A stretch of 64,000 nt of DNA. Origin: Datura wrightii (Eukaryota > Streptophyta > Magnoliopsida > Solanales > Solanaceae). Below the pieces are notes generated by a model. It saw only the letters and a program-made list of their open reading frames with translations. It was not told where the DNA came from and searched no databases. Location: positions 105,387,001-105,451,000 of the forward strand of contig JASDFA010000003.1 in assembly GCA_035772735.1 (NCBI GenBank), written 5' to 3'. The translations under genes were made by a program, and so were the position numbers. Position 1 is the first letter of the stretch. Every line of letters starts with the position of its first letter. Shown one piece after another: positions 11,290 to 22,765 of the stretch.

Positions 11290-12600
11290 TCAATCACCAA
11301 TGATGATTCTGACCATTTTGAACAACAACACCGCTATCGGTGGAGTCAACCAACCTAACCTCCAACCTAGCGAGTCGAGCACATATTTCACCAACTCCTT
11401 CTTCCCCTCATCCACTTGGGACACACTCTCCATAGAGAGTCTACTAAGTGCGTCCGCTATAACATTGGCCTTACCCGGATGGTAAAGCACACTCATATCA
11501 TAGTCCTTGAGTAGCTCCAACCACCTCCTTTGCCGAAGATTGAGATCTTTCTGTGTGAACAAATATTGTAAGCTCTTATGGTCCATGAACATATCCACGT
11601 GGACCTCGTATAAATAATGTCGTCATATCTTCAATGCAAATACCACCGCGGCTAATTCAAGATCATGAGTCGGGTAATTCTTCTCATGAACCTTACACAC
11701 CCAAGTCCAATCCTTGAAGAATAACAGTACACCACGAACCCATCGGTACCCTCCGATAGAGTTAACACCGGTGCTGAGGTAAGTCGAGTCTTCAACTCTT
11801 GGAAGCTCTTCTCAGAAGCCTCCAACAATTGGAATTTCACCTTCTTCTGGGACAATTTGGTCAAGGGTGCTGCAATAGATGAGAAACCTTCAACAAATCT
11901 CCAATAGTAGCTGACTAAGCCCAAAAAGCTCCGAATATTTGAAGGATTCACCGGTCTACGCCAATTCTTCACCGCTTCTATTTTTTGAGAGTCCACCTTT
12001 ATGCGTTTGCTTGGTACCACATGGCCCAAAAACACCACTGAATTCAACCAAAACTCGCACTTACTGAATTTGTCATACAATTGATGATCCTTGAGAATCT
12101 GAAACTAGTCTCAAATGAGCAGCATGCTCCTCCTCACTCCGAGAGTATATCAGGATGTCATCAATAAACGCAATCACGAACATATCCAGTTATGGCTTAA
12201 ACACCCTGTTCATCAAGTCCATAAAAGCTGCAGGAGCATTCGTTAGTCCAAAAGAAATAACTACAAACTCATAATGACCATATCGCATCCTGAAGGTTGT
12301 CTTCGGGATGTCGCTCTCCCGAACTCTGAGCTGATAGTACCCGAATCTGAGATCTATCTTTGAGAAACACTTGGCACCTTGAAGCTGGTCAAATAAATCA
12401 TCAATCCTGGGTAGAGGATATCTGTTCTTGACAGTGACCTTGTTCAATTGCCGGTAATCAATACACATACGAAGAGAACCATCTTTCTTTAGGACAAAGA
12501 GAACTGGTGCACCCCATGGGGACTTTCTTGGCCTAATGAAAATCTTATATAATAGGTCCTTCAACTATTCTTTCAACTCCTTTAGCTCGGCTGGAGACAT
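11290..12600 (-). pseudogene. reverse transcriptase-RNase H (T3)
   Basis: RT on the minus strand at about 12570-11950, RNase H at about 11830-11400. RT motifs are SPWGAPVLFVLKKDGSLRMC, DYRQLNKVT, DDLFDQLQGAKCFSKIDLR (motif A Asp), SFGLTNAPAAFMDLMN and the FIDD catalytic box at 12157-12168. The thumb contains FLGHVV and IRSFLGLVSYY. In RNase H the motif normally read YCDAS is YCYSS, so the first catalytic Asp is lost, and a deletion removes part of the following segment near 11690. The C-terminal connection reads LLKDYDMSVLYHPGKANVIADALSRLS. Premature stops include TAG at Gln sites. Confidence 0.85.
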
Positions 12601-13250
12601 TTTGTAGGGAGGAATAGATATAGGTTGCATGTTGGGAAGAAGGTCAATACCAAAATCAATCTCTCGCTTGGGAGGGATTCCCGGTAGATAATCAGAAAGA
12701 CTTCTGGATACTCACATACTACTGGAACTGACTGGATAGTCAGGGTCTCAGATGTCGCATCCTTAACCCTAACTAGATGGTACACACAACTCTTAGAAAT
12801 CATCTTCCTAGCCTTAAGGTAGGAAAAGAATCGACCTACAGGCACAACTAAACTACCCTTCCATTCTAAGACTGGCTCACCCTGAAATTTGAACTCTATT
12901 GCCGGGGTTCTACAATTAACTGTGGCATAACATGCAAATAGCTAATCCATGCCAAGGATAACATCAAAATCGGTCATGGCTAACTCTATCAAATCTGCTG
13001 AGGTGACTTTCTGAAGGACTGAGACTGGGCAACCTCTATACACCCGTCTAGCTATAATTGAATCACCTACTGGAGTAGAGACTAATAAGGATTCTGATAG
13101 GACTTCAGGACTGACTCTGAAGCTACTGGCCACATAAGGTGTCACAAAGGTCAAGGTAACCCCCGGATCTAACAAAGCATAAACATCAAGATGGAAAACT
13201 CATAACATACCAGTGATCACATCCGGGAAGACCTCCTGCTCCTGGCAGGA
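12582..13250 (-). pseudogene. aspartic protease region (T3)
   Basis: Minus strand. The protease active-site motif reads LDPGVTLTFVTPYVASSF near 13170; this family commonly carries D-P-G in place of the D-T-G of most aspartic proteases. It is followed by VSTPVGDSIIARRVYRGCPV and DFDVILGMD, which leads into the linker before RT. Stops and frameshifts break the frame near 12930 and 12680. The role is polyprotein processing in the virus-like particle. Confidence 0.75.
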
Positions 13251-13289
13251 TACTAAGGCATAGAATTTGTTTTGGAGTTAACCGCCACC

Positions 13290-14451
13290 TGTGCTGGTAG
13301 ATGCCCCCTAATGTGTTGAGCGTGCGGTAGGGGCTGCTGAACTAGAAGCTAGGCCTCGACCCCCATCATGATCCTGTCTCGCTGCCGGGAAATCTCTAAG
13401 CATGTGTCCAGGCTTCCCACACCCGAAAAAAGCACCCGTACTTGCTAAGAACTGGATCGTGTGTCCCCGACCACACCTGCAGAAAGATGGGATGCTAGAA
13501 TCTACGGTCTACTACTCTGACCCCTCAAGCCTAATGCTCGCCCCCTCTGATCATGCCTAGACCTGGATGGAACACTCAATGCTGAAGATGCTGGGGCTGA
13601 TGACCTTTGGTGGGTCTGCTGTCAGTGTCCACCACCTGACCTTGGTTGAGAAAATCCATAGCTATCAGTCCTGGCCCTCTTGGCCTCTTTCTCCCTCATA
13701 TGTACCGTCTCCATCTGCTGGGCGTACAAGACTATCCGAGGGAAATCCATATCCTGATGGAGCATAGAAGTCCTGCAATCCTTGTCCAAATAGGCCGCTA
13801 CTCCATGAATGAACCTGCTCACTCGAACCCTCTAATCCTCCATTAACTCTGGGGTGTGCTTCGATAGATGGGTGAACTCGAGAGCATACTCCTGCACCGT
13901 CATTCTCCCTTGCTTCATATTTACGAACTCAACTACCTTTAGCTCCCTCATCTCATGATGGAAGAAACAAACTAAGAATGCAACATGAAACTCTTCCCAA
14001 GTGATAGGCCCGCTCCAGTGACCCTGCTATCTTTCCATTGGTGAAACCAGATGTGCGCGACCCCTTTCAACTAGTACGAGGTCAACTCCGCGCACTCAAC
14101 TCCATTCACCCCCATGACTTGGCTGATCTTTACTATCTTATCTATGAACTCATGCAAGTCCTCATCTACTTTTGACCCGAGGAACTTTGATGGGTTTATC
14201 CTCAAGAAATCCCTGACTTGAGCTGCCGCCGCATTACGATTTTGCGGGACATGCGCAACTGCCTACTGATTTACCTGAGCGGTAAAGGCCTGCATGAGCA
14301 TCTGAATAGCTGCCCAAAACTCAACATGGGTAACCTGCTCTGATGCATAGTGCTCCTGGACTGGTGGGGCCTATAGGTGCCCGTTTCCATTTCCATCCTC
14401 GTGGCCTTCTCCATTCCCATTCCTTCTACCATTTACTCTTCGGGGAGCCAT
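13290..14451 (-). pseudogene. gag (T3)
   Basis: Starts at ATG 14451 on the minus strand with MAPRRVNGRRNGNGEGHEDG, the usual N-terminus of this family, and is broken early by a TAG in place of Gln. The capsid part includes RDFLRINPSKFLGSKVDEDLHEFIDKIVKI, here described only in part, and HIWFHQWKDSR. The zinc knuckle near 13400 reads FFGCGKPGHMLRDF where the family has C-x2-C-x4-H-x4-C, so the first and last Cys are both Phe. That would abolish zinc and RNA binding. Many frame breaks. Confidence 0.75.
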
Positions 14452-14643
14452 GATTTTGCAATCGTGAATAGCACGAATTAGAAGGATAGGGAGACTTTTC
14501 ATCGCATGAGATAGATCATGAAAGAAGGGAACATTTCCTAAACATTTCATAGTTTCTTCGTCATAAGTGTGGCGTGCTTCACACCCATGAAAAAGACTCT
14601 ATGGAACGTAGCTTTTAGACACTCTAGCACACTTCAAACGTAT

Positions 14644-14655
14644 GGCTCTGATCCA
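14644..14655 (-). promoter_or_regulatory. primer binding site, tRNA-iMet type (T3)
   Basis: TGGATCAGAGCC on the minus strand, a one-base variant of TGGTATCAGAGC, lies a few bases inside the LTR end (GGTCGTGAAA). Confidence 0.75.
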
Positions 14656-14658
14656 AGT

Positions 14659-16988
14659 TTTTCACGACCTTAACAAAGGCTCAGATCGCAACATGGGACA
14701 AGGAGCCCCGAGAGACTCCAAGTCAACCCATGGCATGAACATACATCTGCCTCAACCAATAAAACTGAAATATCAACAAGATAATCATAGCGGAATTGTA
14801 AATAAAACATAACATCAGAATACACAATCTCCAGCTGATTACATCCTTTGTCTGAAAACCTCTAAACATGACGAGTTGATGGGACAAGACCCCAACTAAC
14901 TCAATAAAGCAGAAACTGAAAATACATAAAGAAAATCCAAATATGTCTAGTCCTCTGGAGATGCGGACTCACCAACAATGTAAGATGCTAACTCTGAAGA
15001 CTGACTATGAACAGGGTTGCGGGTCCTGTATCATGAAACGATACAATATAGAGTATGCAGTCAGTACTTGGAATGCACCGAGTATGCAAGGTAAGTAAAA
15101 CCACTCAAATAGATCAAATCATTTAAGAACATGCATAATGTAAATCATAAACAATAAGAGTCTGAGAATAGGGCTTGCATGCATTCTTTCTGAAATCATT
15201 ATCTCATCATAACATAACATAGCATCATAACTGAATCGATTGACTTAAAGCTCAAATCTGATAGTCATGAGTAGGACTGAACATTAAGTAAACCTGATTT
15301 AGAACATATATAGATATAGAAATCTCATGAATGATAAACATGCATAAGTGAAATCATGAGGAATAATGGGAGACTCATCTTTTAACCAACATACCATGAT
15401 AGAGCTTACGTGGTCCCAACTATCACACTCAAGTGGGTAGAGCCGTCCAATGCCTTGCCCAAGCTAGGGACAATACCATGATATCGATATCAAAATCGTG
15501 GGCCAATAGGGCCGGGGATAGCTCACAAGGAAGGTCTTGAAGTAATATATATATAGTACAAACCTAAATTGGCGCATAGTTCTGAGGCATAGGGTGATCG
15601 ACCCATAGCCTACTCGTTTTTAGACACTACTCCCAAAAACATGCATATTCTCTCCATCGTTTTTCAACGAAGCTCAACATCATCTATTGACGAAGCTCAA
15701 TGACCAAATACATCTCAAATATGAAATCATGCATATGAGAAGCTTTAACTCAAACCATACCACAAGCTGAAAGATAATTAGGAGTCTTCACTCCCAAACC
15801 ATATGGTAAACTTAATTCGAGAAATCATAAATCATACTTGAACACGTGGGCATCGCCCAATTTTTTCTCATGCTTGAAAATATTCAATTCACATAGAAAA
15901 CATGATTATAAACATAGGTAGCTTGAAAACATGCTTTTCATCATAATATCTCATCATAATCATACATTCATCTCAAATTTCATCTTTCATAAACATCTCA
16001 TCAATGGGCTTTTTAATTCATAAAACTAAAACATGTATTTTAATTGAAAATATTATAAAACTTGCCCATGATTCATAATTCAATTGTAGAAACATATTTA
16101 AATCATACCCATGTAGAGAATTTAGGAAATTCATGCATTGGGTTAAAACCCCATAGATTAGACATAGGAACTCATGATTTAGAGAGGGATTAGGCATGGG
16201 TGTGACCGGATTCTCCCATTCATAACATTACATACCTGATTGAGACTGATTCTTACACTTCCTTGAATACCCAAGAAGAAATTGAAAAGAATTTGAAGAA
16301 GAAAATCTTGATCACCCTCTCTAACCTTCTACCTTTGCATGCATGAATTTAAATGGTCTATAATGAACTCAACCCCTTTAAAAGTCATCATTCATAACTC
16401 AAAACGATATAGTTTTGGCCTTAGGATCTTAGGAATGATGGAAAAGCCCTTACTAAAATCACAGAAAATAACTACTAGTTGGTCCCCACGAGGGACCTAA
16501 CAACTCGTCATCATGGTCCACGACTCGTGGAGTCTTCCGTCAAGTGTACTACTCATCAAGTCTCTTGGACTCATCACGGGTGACATAACGATCCATTACT
16601 ACCGCGATCACCACCCATCAGGCACACTGCTTGGACCTCAAATAATTTCCATCCAGCGAGCTATGACTCACACCACGAATCGTGGTGACTGACTACGACT
16701 CGTGGGTGCCTTCCATTAGGTACACTGCCTCCTTTCTCTTTTCTCATTCACCACTCCCCATGACTGACCTAACGAGTCGTGGGGCATGACCACGACTCGT
16801 GCTCACGTTTGTGGGGATCCCATTTTCCAAATTTCAACTCATCACCTGGGCCTCACCACGAGTCACATCATGACTTGTGGGCTTCTCCCACGGGTCACCT
16901 CATGACCCATTTTGATACCTGATGCAAAATTTTAATTTTTCTCCAATACAACTCCTAGATCTGATCTTTGGCCTTCTGAGGTATAACA
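14659..16988 (-). repeat. T3 5' LTR
   Basis: 2330 bp, apparently complete. On the minus strand it starts TGTTATACCTC at 16988 and ends GGTCGTGAAA beside the primer site. The U3 part (16490-16920) is dense in palindromic words, for example CCACGACTCGTGG at 16518-16530 and CACCACGA-A-TCGTGGTG at 16671-16687. The right flank AAATT (16989-16993) would be the target-site duplication, but the other side is outside the window. Confidence 0.8.
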
Positions 16989-17123
16989 AAATTGATAGAA
17001 AACTCTTGCGTGATCAACTAATATTCCTTGTAGGATTCGATCCCGGCACCCGTCAAGTATATTTGTTTTGTGAACAACCATTTACACTCTATCCTAGTGA
17101 GGAGTGAATTTTGATGTTATCCA
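16989..17123 (+). repeat. T4 5' LTR remnant
   Basis: The last 135 bp of an LTR, homologous to about 26093-26224 and the end of 29042-30465 (shared TGATCAACTAATATTCCTTG and CTA-TGAGGAGTG). T3 is inserted immediately to its left, and the rest of the LTR should lie beyond T3 and T2, left of the window. Confidence 0.8.
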
Positions 17124-17126
17124 AAA

Positions 17127-17144
17127 TGGCGCCGTTGCTGGGGA
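17127..17144 (+). promoter_or_regulatory. primer binding site, tRNA-Asp type (T4)
   Basis: TGGCGCCGTTGCTGGGGA, 3 bases after the LTR end, differs by one base from the perfect complement (TGGCGCCGTTGCCGGGGA) of the tRNA-Asp 3' end. Confidence 0.85.
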
Positions 17145-17250
17145 ATGTAGTTTTATAGCCTTTTGTTGTTTGTTATTTTGAATTGATTTGTTGCATCTTG
17201 TTTAGTTTGACTTTACTCTTGTGATTGGTGCCATTTAGGTTGATTTTGAT

Positions 17251-18663
17251 ATGAGTCAACACTCACAAGAAGGAGAAGGTTCTGTAGATGGGCATATGGA
17301 TCATGAGGATGATGATCCCATGATGCCCAATGTAGCAGGTGCCATTCGCCTAACTACTATGGTAGGGAATGCAATATTTCATGTGACGAGTACAATGCTG
17401 CACTTACTCCAAATGAAAGGGCTCTTCGGAGGGATGCCAAGTAAGAATGCAAACAGACACCTCCAAAATTTTCTTGAGATTTTCCAACCTTTCAACATTG
17501 CAAATATAAGTCAAGAACCGATTTGATTGGGGCTCTTCCCATTTTCACCGTCTGGGGAAGCAATCGTGTGGTTGGAGGAGTTGCCTCCCGGATATACTAC
17601 CTCTTGGAATGAACTCACTGAAGCATTTTTGGATAGGTTCTTCCCTGCATCGAGGATACTACAGTTGAGAGATGACATTACCAACCTTTGACAACTTGCT
17701 GGGGAACAAGTCCATGAAGCATAGTTAAGGTTCAACAAAAAAAATTTCCATTTGCTTGAACCATGATTTATCCGATGGGGTTCTACTTTAGAGCTTTGAT
17801 CGTTAACTAGATTCTATCAATAAGTCTGTGGAAATAATTTGGTGGGGGGTTCAATCATGGATCAGCCCTATGGAATACCCAAAACATTTCTTGACAGAAT
17901 GACTAAGACCAATCCAGCATGGCATACTAGCGAAGTGGAGGTATCTTCTAGTGGTGTTGCTCTCAATCTTGTGACTACTGAGATTGAAAAAAAGGAATGA
18001 GGCTAGAGATGAATCTCTTGCTAAGATGATGACCCATCTAGAGTTGATGACAAAACATATGATGTGAGCTAGTGCAAAAAGTGTGAATGTTGTAAATGCC
18101 CAAAGCCATCTTCAATTTGATGATGACACTTCTCCCCCTAGATATGAGCAGGAGTATCAATACATGGCGGGTCAATTTGGGGGGTTCTCACCCTGGGTAT
18201 CAAGGTGCTAATTAAGGCCCTTGGTGCCCAAGGGAGGAGAATCAAGGTTGGAGAAACCGTAATAATCAAATATGGGGGGGGGGGTAGAAAAGATTGATGG
18301 GTGAATAGAGATCAATATTGCAAAGGAGAGCGATAGCACCAAAGTGCTAACCCCTATGTGCCTCCTCCAAAAGAAGAAGCATCTCAAGGGCAGTCAGGAG
18401 TGAGTGATGTGGGAAACTCGAAGATGGAAGAAATGTTGTCTCGGGTGTTGAAGAAGGTAGAATCCACAGACAATTGGGTTAAAGAATTAAAAGGGGAGGT
18501 GTCTAACCTCGCCGAAATAGTAAGTTCTCAATCAAAATCGGTCAAGCATCTTGAAGACCAAATGAACCATTTGTCTTCACAAATGAACCCCCGTATGAAG
18601 GGTGCACTCCCGAGTGACACTGTTCCTAATCCAAAAAAGATGGACATTCCATGGAAATCATGA
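17251..18663 (+). pseudogene. gag (T4, Athila type)
   Basis: The start ATG is 107 bases after the primer site. The N-terminal part is acidic (MSQHSQEGEGSVDGHMDHED). The capsid signature follows: GMPSKNANRHLQNFLEIFQPF, and after a stop at 17524 LFPFSPSGEAIVWLEELPPG and SWNELTEAFLDRFFPASR, as in Athila and related gag proteins. The C-terminal part (about 18400-18600) is a coiled-coil-like segment (MEEMLSRVLKKVES onward) ending in the conserved LPSDTVPNPK that precedes the protease linker. Multiple stops and indels (17524, 17691, around 17760-18060) inactivate it. A run of nine or so G near 18279 is a likely slippage site. Confidence 0.8.
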
Positions 18664-19608
18664 CTAGGAGTGGAAAGATATTGAATGATGTGGGCGTGAC
18701 GCCCAAAGATATTGTTGCCCCCAAAGCAAAGGATGATGGTGTTATCGGAGAGGTGCCAAAAACACCACGTGTTTGTGATGATGAAAAAGGGAAGGATGAG
18801 AGGAAAGTTGATTTGACTCCTTCATATGATGTGATTGGAAATGAAGGAAAAAAGGCCTCCAATGACAAAGATCAAGAAACAAGGTTTCCACCTCCATATC
18901 CACAGCGTCTGACCAAGAAAAAGGAAGATACTTAGTTTCACAAGTTCATCGTCATGTTCAGTAAATTATCCATCAATATACCATTTGTGGATGCTTTGAT
19001 TCAAATGCCAGGATACGTGAAGTTTATGAATGAGCTCTTGAAGAAAAAAAAGGTGGTGGATACGGGTACCAATAAGCTGAACCATCATTGTAGTGCTATC
19101 ATGACCAGCAACCTTGCCCAAAACGTGAAGATCCTGGAGCATTTAACACTCCTTGCATAATCGTCTTATGCATATTCAATAAAGCTCTTTGTGACTTTGG
19201 TGCTAGTGTTAACTTGATGCCTCTAGTCATTTTCAAGAAACTTGGATTGGGGAGTCCCAAACCAACATCCATGAGGATTTTTATAGCGGATAGGTCAATT
19301 AAACAACCCTTGGAGTGTTAATTGATGTCCTTGTGAGAGTGGACAAAATCATACTTCTAGCTAATCTTTTTGTGATGGATTGTGAGATGGACATTAAGGT
19401 GCAAATTATCTTGGGGCGCCCACTTCTAGCAGCGGGAATAACTTTGATTGATGTACAACTTGGGGAGTTTAAGTTCTGAGTAGGTGGTAATGAGGTCACT
19501 TTCAATGTGTATCAGCCTATCAAGCCCCCGGATGAGTGTAAGGCCATGGAAGTGATTGATGGTGAATTGGAGCATTATGAACCATTTGATGATGAGATTG
19601 AATCATAG
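18664..19608 (+). pseudogene. protease region of Athila polyprotein (T4)
   Basis: A linker rich in Lys/Asp (MTRSGKILNDVGVTPKD) leads to PPYPQRL, INIPFVDALIQMPGYVKFM and HHCSAI, all typical of the segment before the Athila protease. The catalytic motif reads DFGAS at 19193 onward (family DxGAS), followed by VNLMPLVIFKKLGLG and, in another frame, the downstream IILGRPLL flap/strand motif near 19410. A stop at 18930 and indels split it. It ends at TAG 19606-19608, after which the post-ORF block begins instead of reverse transcriptase. This truncation of the polyprotein is the key feature of T4. Confidence 0.75.
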
Positions 19609-21329
19609 GGTGACCCTTCGGAGTGTTGAAGATGGAGAAGATATCCGCTGTGCCACGATGTTAACTAAGGCACTTTTTGGGAGGCAAACCAAGCATTTTT
19701 ACCTTGATCACTTTGATGTTTTTGATTTTTTTAGGTAGAATTGGGTGCAAGACAAGAAGAAGAAAAATAGGGTAGGCACAACACTAGACCGGCGAAACGC
19801 CGGTGCACAAACGCAAGGCGCCTCTCTTTTGCTTGTGATAAGCAGAATAATGGATAAAAAGAGAGGAAACTGGTGACCCACGGGCGGACACTGGTGCAAT
19901 GCCAACTCAAACCAGTACACCTAAGAGTTATGGTATACTCGGTGACCCAACCGGCGGAATGCCTGTGACACTCTGCAAAACGCCAGACAACCACCGGCTG
20001 CATGACAGTGAACTGAAAGGATAATGGATACCTGCGATTGAAGCGGAAAAATGAGACTTTTTTTAGAAAGGAAGGAATGCAGGGAAGAAGTCTTTCCTTT
20101 TCACTAGTTCATACCAACCAACGAACGCCAATCAAGTGCAGGTCCATATGCGCAAGTTTATTAGAATGTTGACCGCTCCATGGACCAGAACCATCCCGGG
20201 TATTTAAAATACCGATCAAACCCTCTTTAAATTCCCATAAACACTTTCTCCCACCTTTCCATTTCCCCATTACACCTTTTTAACTTCCCTATACATTACC
20301 TTTCCACCTTCCCACTATTAAATCCACCTTTTCTCCTACCAATCATCTCCACTTCTTCTCTCTTATAAATTCCATATTCCACTCCCCTCATTTCATCACT
20401 ACTCACTTATCTCTTCACTACACTAAAGCAAAAAAAAAAAAATCTTGTGGAAACTCCATAAATGGGCAACTCTAAGCTTTGATCTTGCTTTGTTCTTTAT
20501 TCTAAAATTCATTCGGTATGTGTCTCTTACTTTGATTTTGATTATATTTGTAGATGTGAATCATTTTGAGCATGTGAAAGTTGAAGTTTTCTCCCATCAT
20601 GTGTTCCCATTGCCCCATTATATTGCTTGTCATTACTTTTGTATTATTGATATTGTGGGTATGTAGGGGTGGTGATAAAATGTTGAATGACAATGTGGGT
20701 ATCCTATGTGGAAAAATGATTGATGCTTGAAGTGTTTTATTCTAGTTGGGGGTGAAGTCTGAGTAGCCGCGTGTGTTCTTAGAATGCATAATTTTCGTGA
20801 TGATAGATGGAGTGACGTCTTTCTTAAGAGTAAATTGTCACTTTTACTTGTTTTGCTTCTGTGTTGAGTGGGTGACACATGGATATGAATGTTTTGTTGA
20901 TTTCACTAAGTTTTAGGATAAAATACACTGACCTGCGTTCATCGGTGAACTGCCAGTTAGGCCCGGCAAAATGCCGAATGAAGCGCAGGTTTCCATAAGG
21001 GCCTTAGGCCACTATCCCAGACCTGCTTTACACTGGCACTCGGCAAGACCAAATCAGTGAAACGCTGGTGTGGCGCTGGATGAACCATGTCCTCCCCAGT
21101 CTTCTATTAACTATCCGCGGCTAACTGGCGATTCGCGGGTATCTACCTGCGTTTCGTCGGTGTCCTGCCGGTACTATTAGTATTTAACGTCCGAACTCTT
21201 CAACTTGTTTGCCATTTAATTGTTATAATTCATTGCTTTATCTTAGAGTAGATATCAGTTTTTATTCTTCATAAGAAAAAAATACAAAAAGAAATATTGT
21301 TGTATGGAACTAAAATTGTCTTGCTGAGT
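19609..21329 (+). other. T4 spacer with post-ORF block and LTR-like palindrome zones
   Basis: Starts with the conserved post-ORF block (TTGGGAGGCAAACCAAG at 19677-19693). Two GC-rich zones (19780-20010 and 20930-21180) are full of words such as CCGGCG-AAA-CGCCGG (19789-19803), the same vocabulary as the T4 LTR near 24950-25150. Between them is a T/C-rich stretch with TATAAAT at 20364-20370, resembling an LTR promoter region. The shared GAAGTCTGAGTA at about 20756 also occurs in T1 at about 1014. It may contain an old LTR fragment. I see no coding domain. Confidence 0.5.
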
Positions 21330-22765
21330 ATGACTTCATCTAGGCAACCTAGAAAGGGAAAGGCCTCGGCCTCATCAAAAGACAGAGAAAAGGGGAAATC
21401 AAGGGCAACCCTAACCCCCAACACTAGTGAGGCTATTATATTTTGCGTGCCCGACATGGAAGGGCACTATGCTATTTGCAAGGGGCGCTCTATCACTATA
21501 GAGAAGCACTTCGATTTGGTGGGGCTGCGGGGTGATTTCCCTAAAATCACAATATAATTCACAGACTGCCAATGGCACATCTTTGTCAATCCACTGGTTG
21601 ACGTCTACTACATCCTAGTGCATGAGTTTTATACCTAATACTAGGCTAGGCAAGAGAGCATGTAGCACATAGGGAAGGTTGACGAATTCCCCTGCCTTCC
21701 CTCAGTCATGGTGCGGGGTGTAGAAGTGTACATCACACTGGTGGTCATTAATTCCCTATTTTGGGAGGATGAAATTAACATCGCCTCTGAGCATGCTGCT
21801 AGAATGCAGACAAAGAGAACTAGTTTTGGTGGATATCTCCCATTATAGCCATCGACACACCTTTTTGGGCCTCTATGGGTGGCGAGATCTCCAGACATGA
21901 TCTAAAGTTTGAAGCCAAGCTATAGTTGGATTTCATTTATTGATGGATTATGCCTTCGAAGAATGAGCAGAGGGTAACTTTGGAAGCAACCATCTTCATC
22001 ACATGCATTATGACAGGTATCCCCATAAATTTTGGGGAAATAGTGGCCATTTAGATGAAGAGGAAAGCACGACAAGTTAGCACTTCAATGCCCTATGCTG
22101 TGCTTATATCCCAGCAATGCCTTCAAGCCAGAGTGCCACTTTTCGCAGATGAAGCCCCTAGCTCCGCTACTGGTGTGATCATAGTGGACAGAAAAGGGGA
22201 CGCGGATTCTTCCAAGAGCAAACTAAAGCAGTTGCAAGCCTTCAAAATCCCTGAGAAATCCATCTCTCATTGATTAAGGTAGGCCCTAATGGCCTCTAAT
22301 CTCAATATTCCACATCCGGAGGCATCGGGCCAGGCTTCAGAAGAAGCACCTATTAGGGGAGCCTCACCTCCTCCCACATCATCCCAGCCTAGTAGCCTAC
22401 TTAAAATTGCAGAGATAACACACTTCCATGAGATCCAGCTTTAAAAATTGGCTAAAAGTCTCCCCATCATTATTTTCAAAACTGTGAAAAAGGAGAGGAA
22501 GTCAATGTATGATAGCCTGACCAAGCTATGCTCGTGGGTGGATGTTGTGGAGGGGGCTATCACATCTCTCTGGGCTGAAGTAAGGGAGTGGAAAGGTCGA
22601 ACATCAATGGTAGTGCCTGACATGAACACACTTGACACAACTATTGTTGTCCCTTTTAAAATCTGAGGCCTCATCGACGACTTGTTCGAGGGCTCGGGGG
22701 ATGATGAGGAGGACTTGAGAGATGAAGGCCATGATGGTGAGGCTGAAGCTAAAGATGATGAGTGA
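21330..22765 (+). pseudogene. second ORF, 'putative plant transposon protein'-like (T4)
   Basis: Begins MTSSRQPRKGKASASSKDREKG, a basic, low-complexity N-terminus. Fragments in different frames then follow the plan of the 'putative plant transposon protein' domain family: ITIEKHFDL and RGDFP, a region around VDVYYILVHEFY, VMVRGVEVYITLVVINSLFW, then after frameshifts RIMPSKNEQRVTLEA-like residues, a TGIPINFGEIVA segment, and RKARQVSTSMPYAVLISQQC. The last part is Pro/Ser-rich, then helical, and ends in an acidic tail (FEGSGDDEEDLRDE) at TGA 22763-22765. At least six stops or frameshifts interrupt it. It occupies the place where env-like ORFs lie in Athila. The family match is from memory of its typical motifs, not a search. 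Confidence 0.55.

Larger units (their letters stand above)
9117..16988 (-). mobile_element. T3: Tekay/Del-type chromovirus
   Basis: Read on the minus strand: 5' LTR (16988-14659), tRNA-iMet-type primer site, gag, protease, RT, RNase H, integrase with chromodomain-like tail, polypurine tract, and a 3' LTR cut short at about 9117. The right end inserts into the Athila-type LTR of T4. The left LTR retains only about 520 bp before T2 sequence begins, which fits insertion of T2 into it. Del/Tekay assignment comes from the PR-RT-IN motifs, the LTR size and the C-terminal chromodomain-like tail. Confidence 0.85.
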
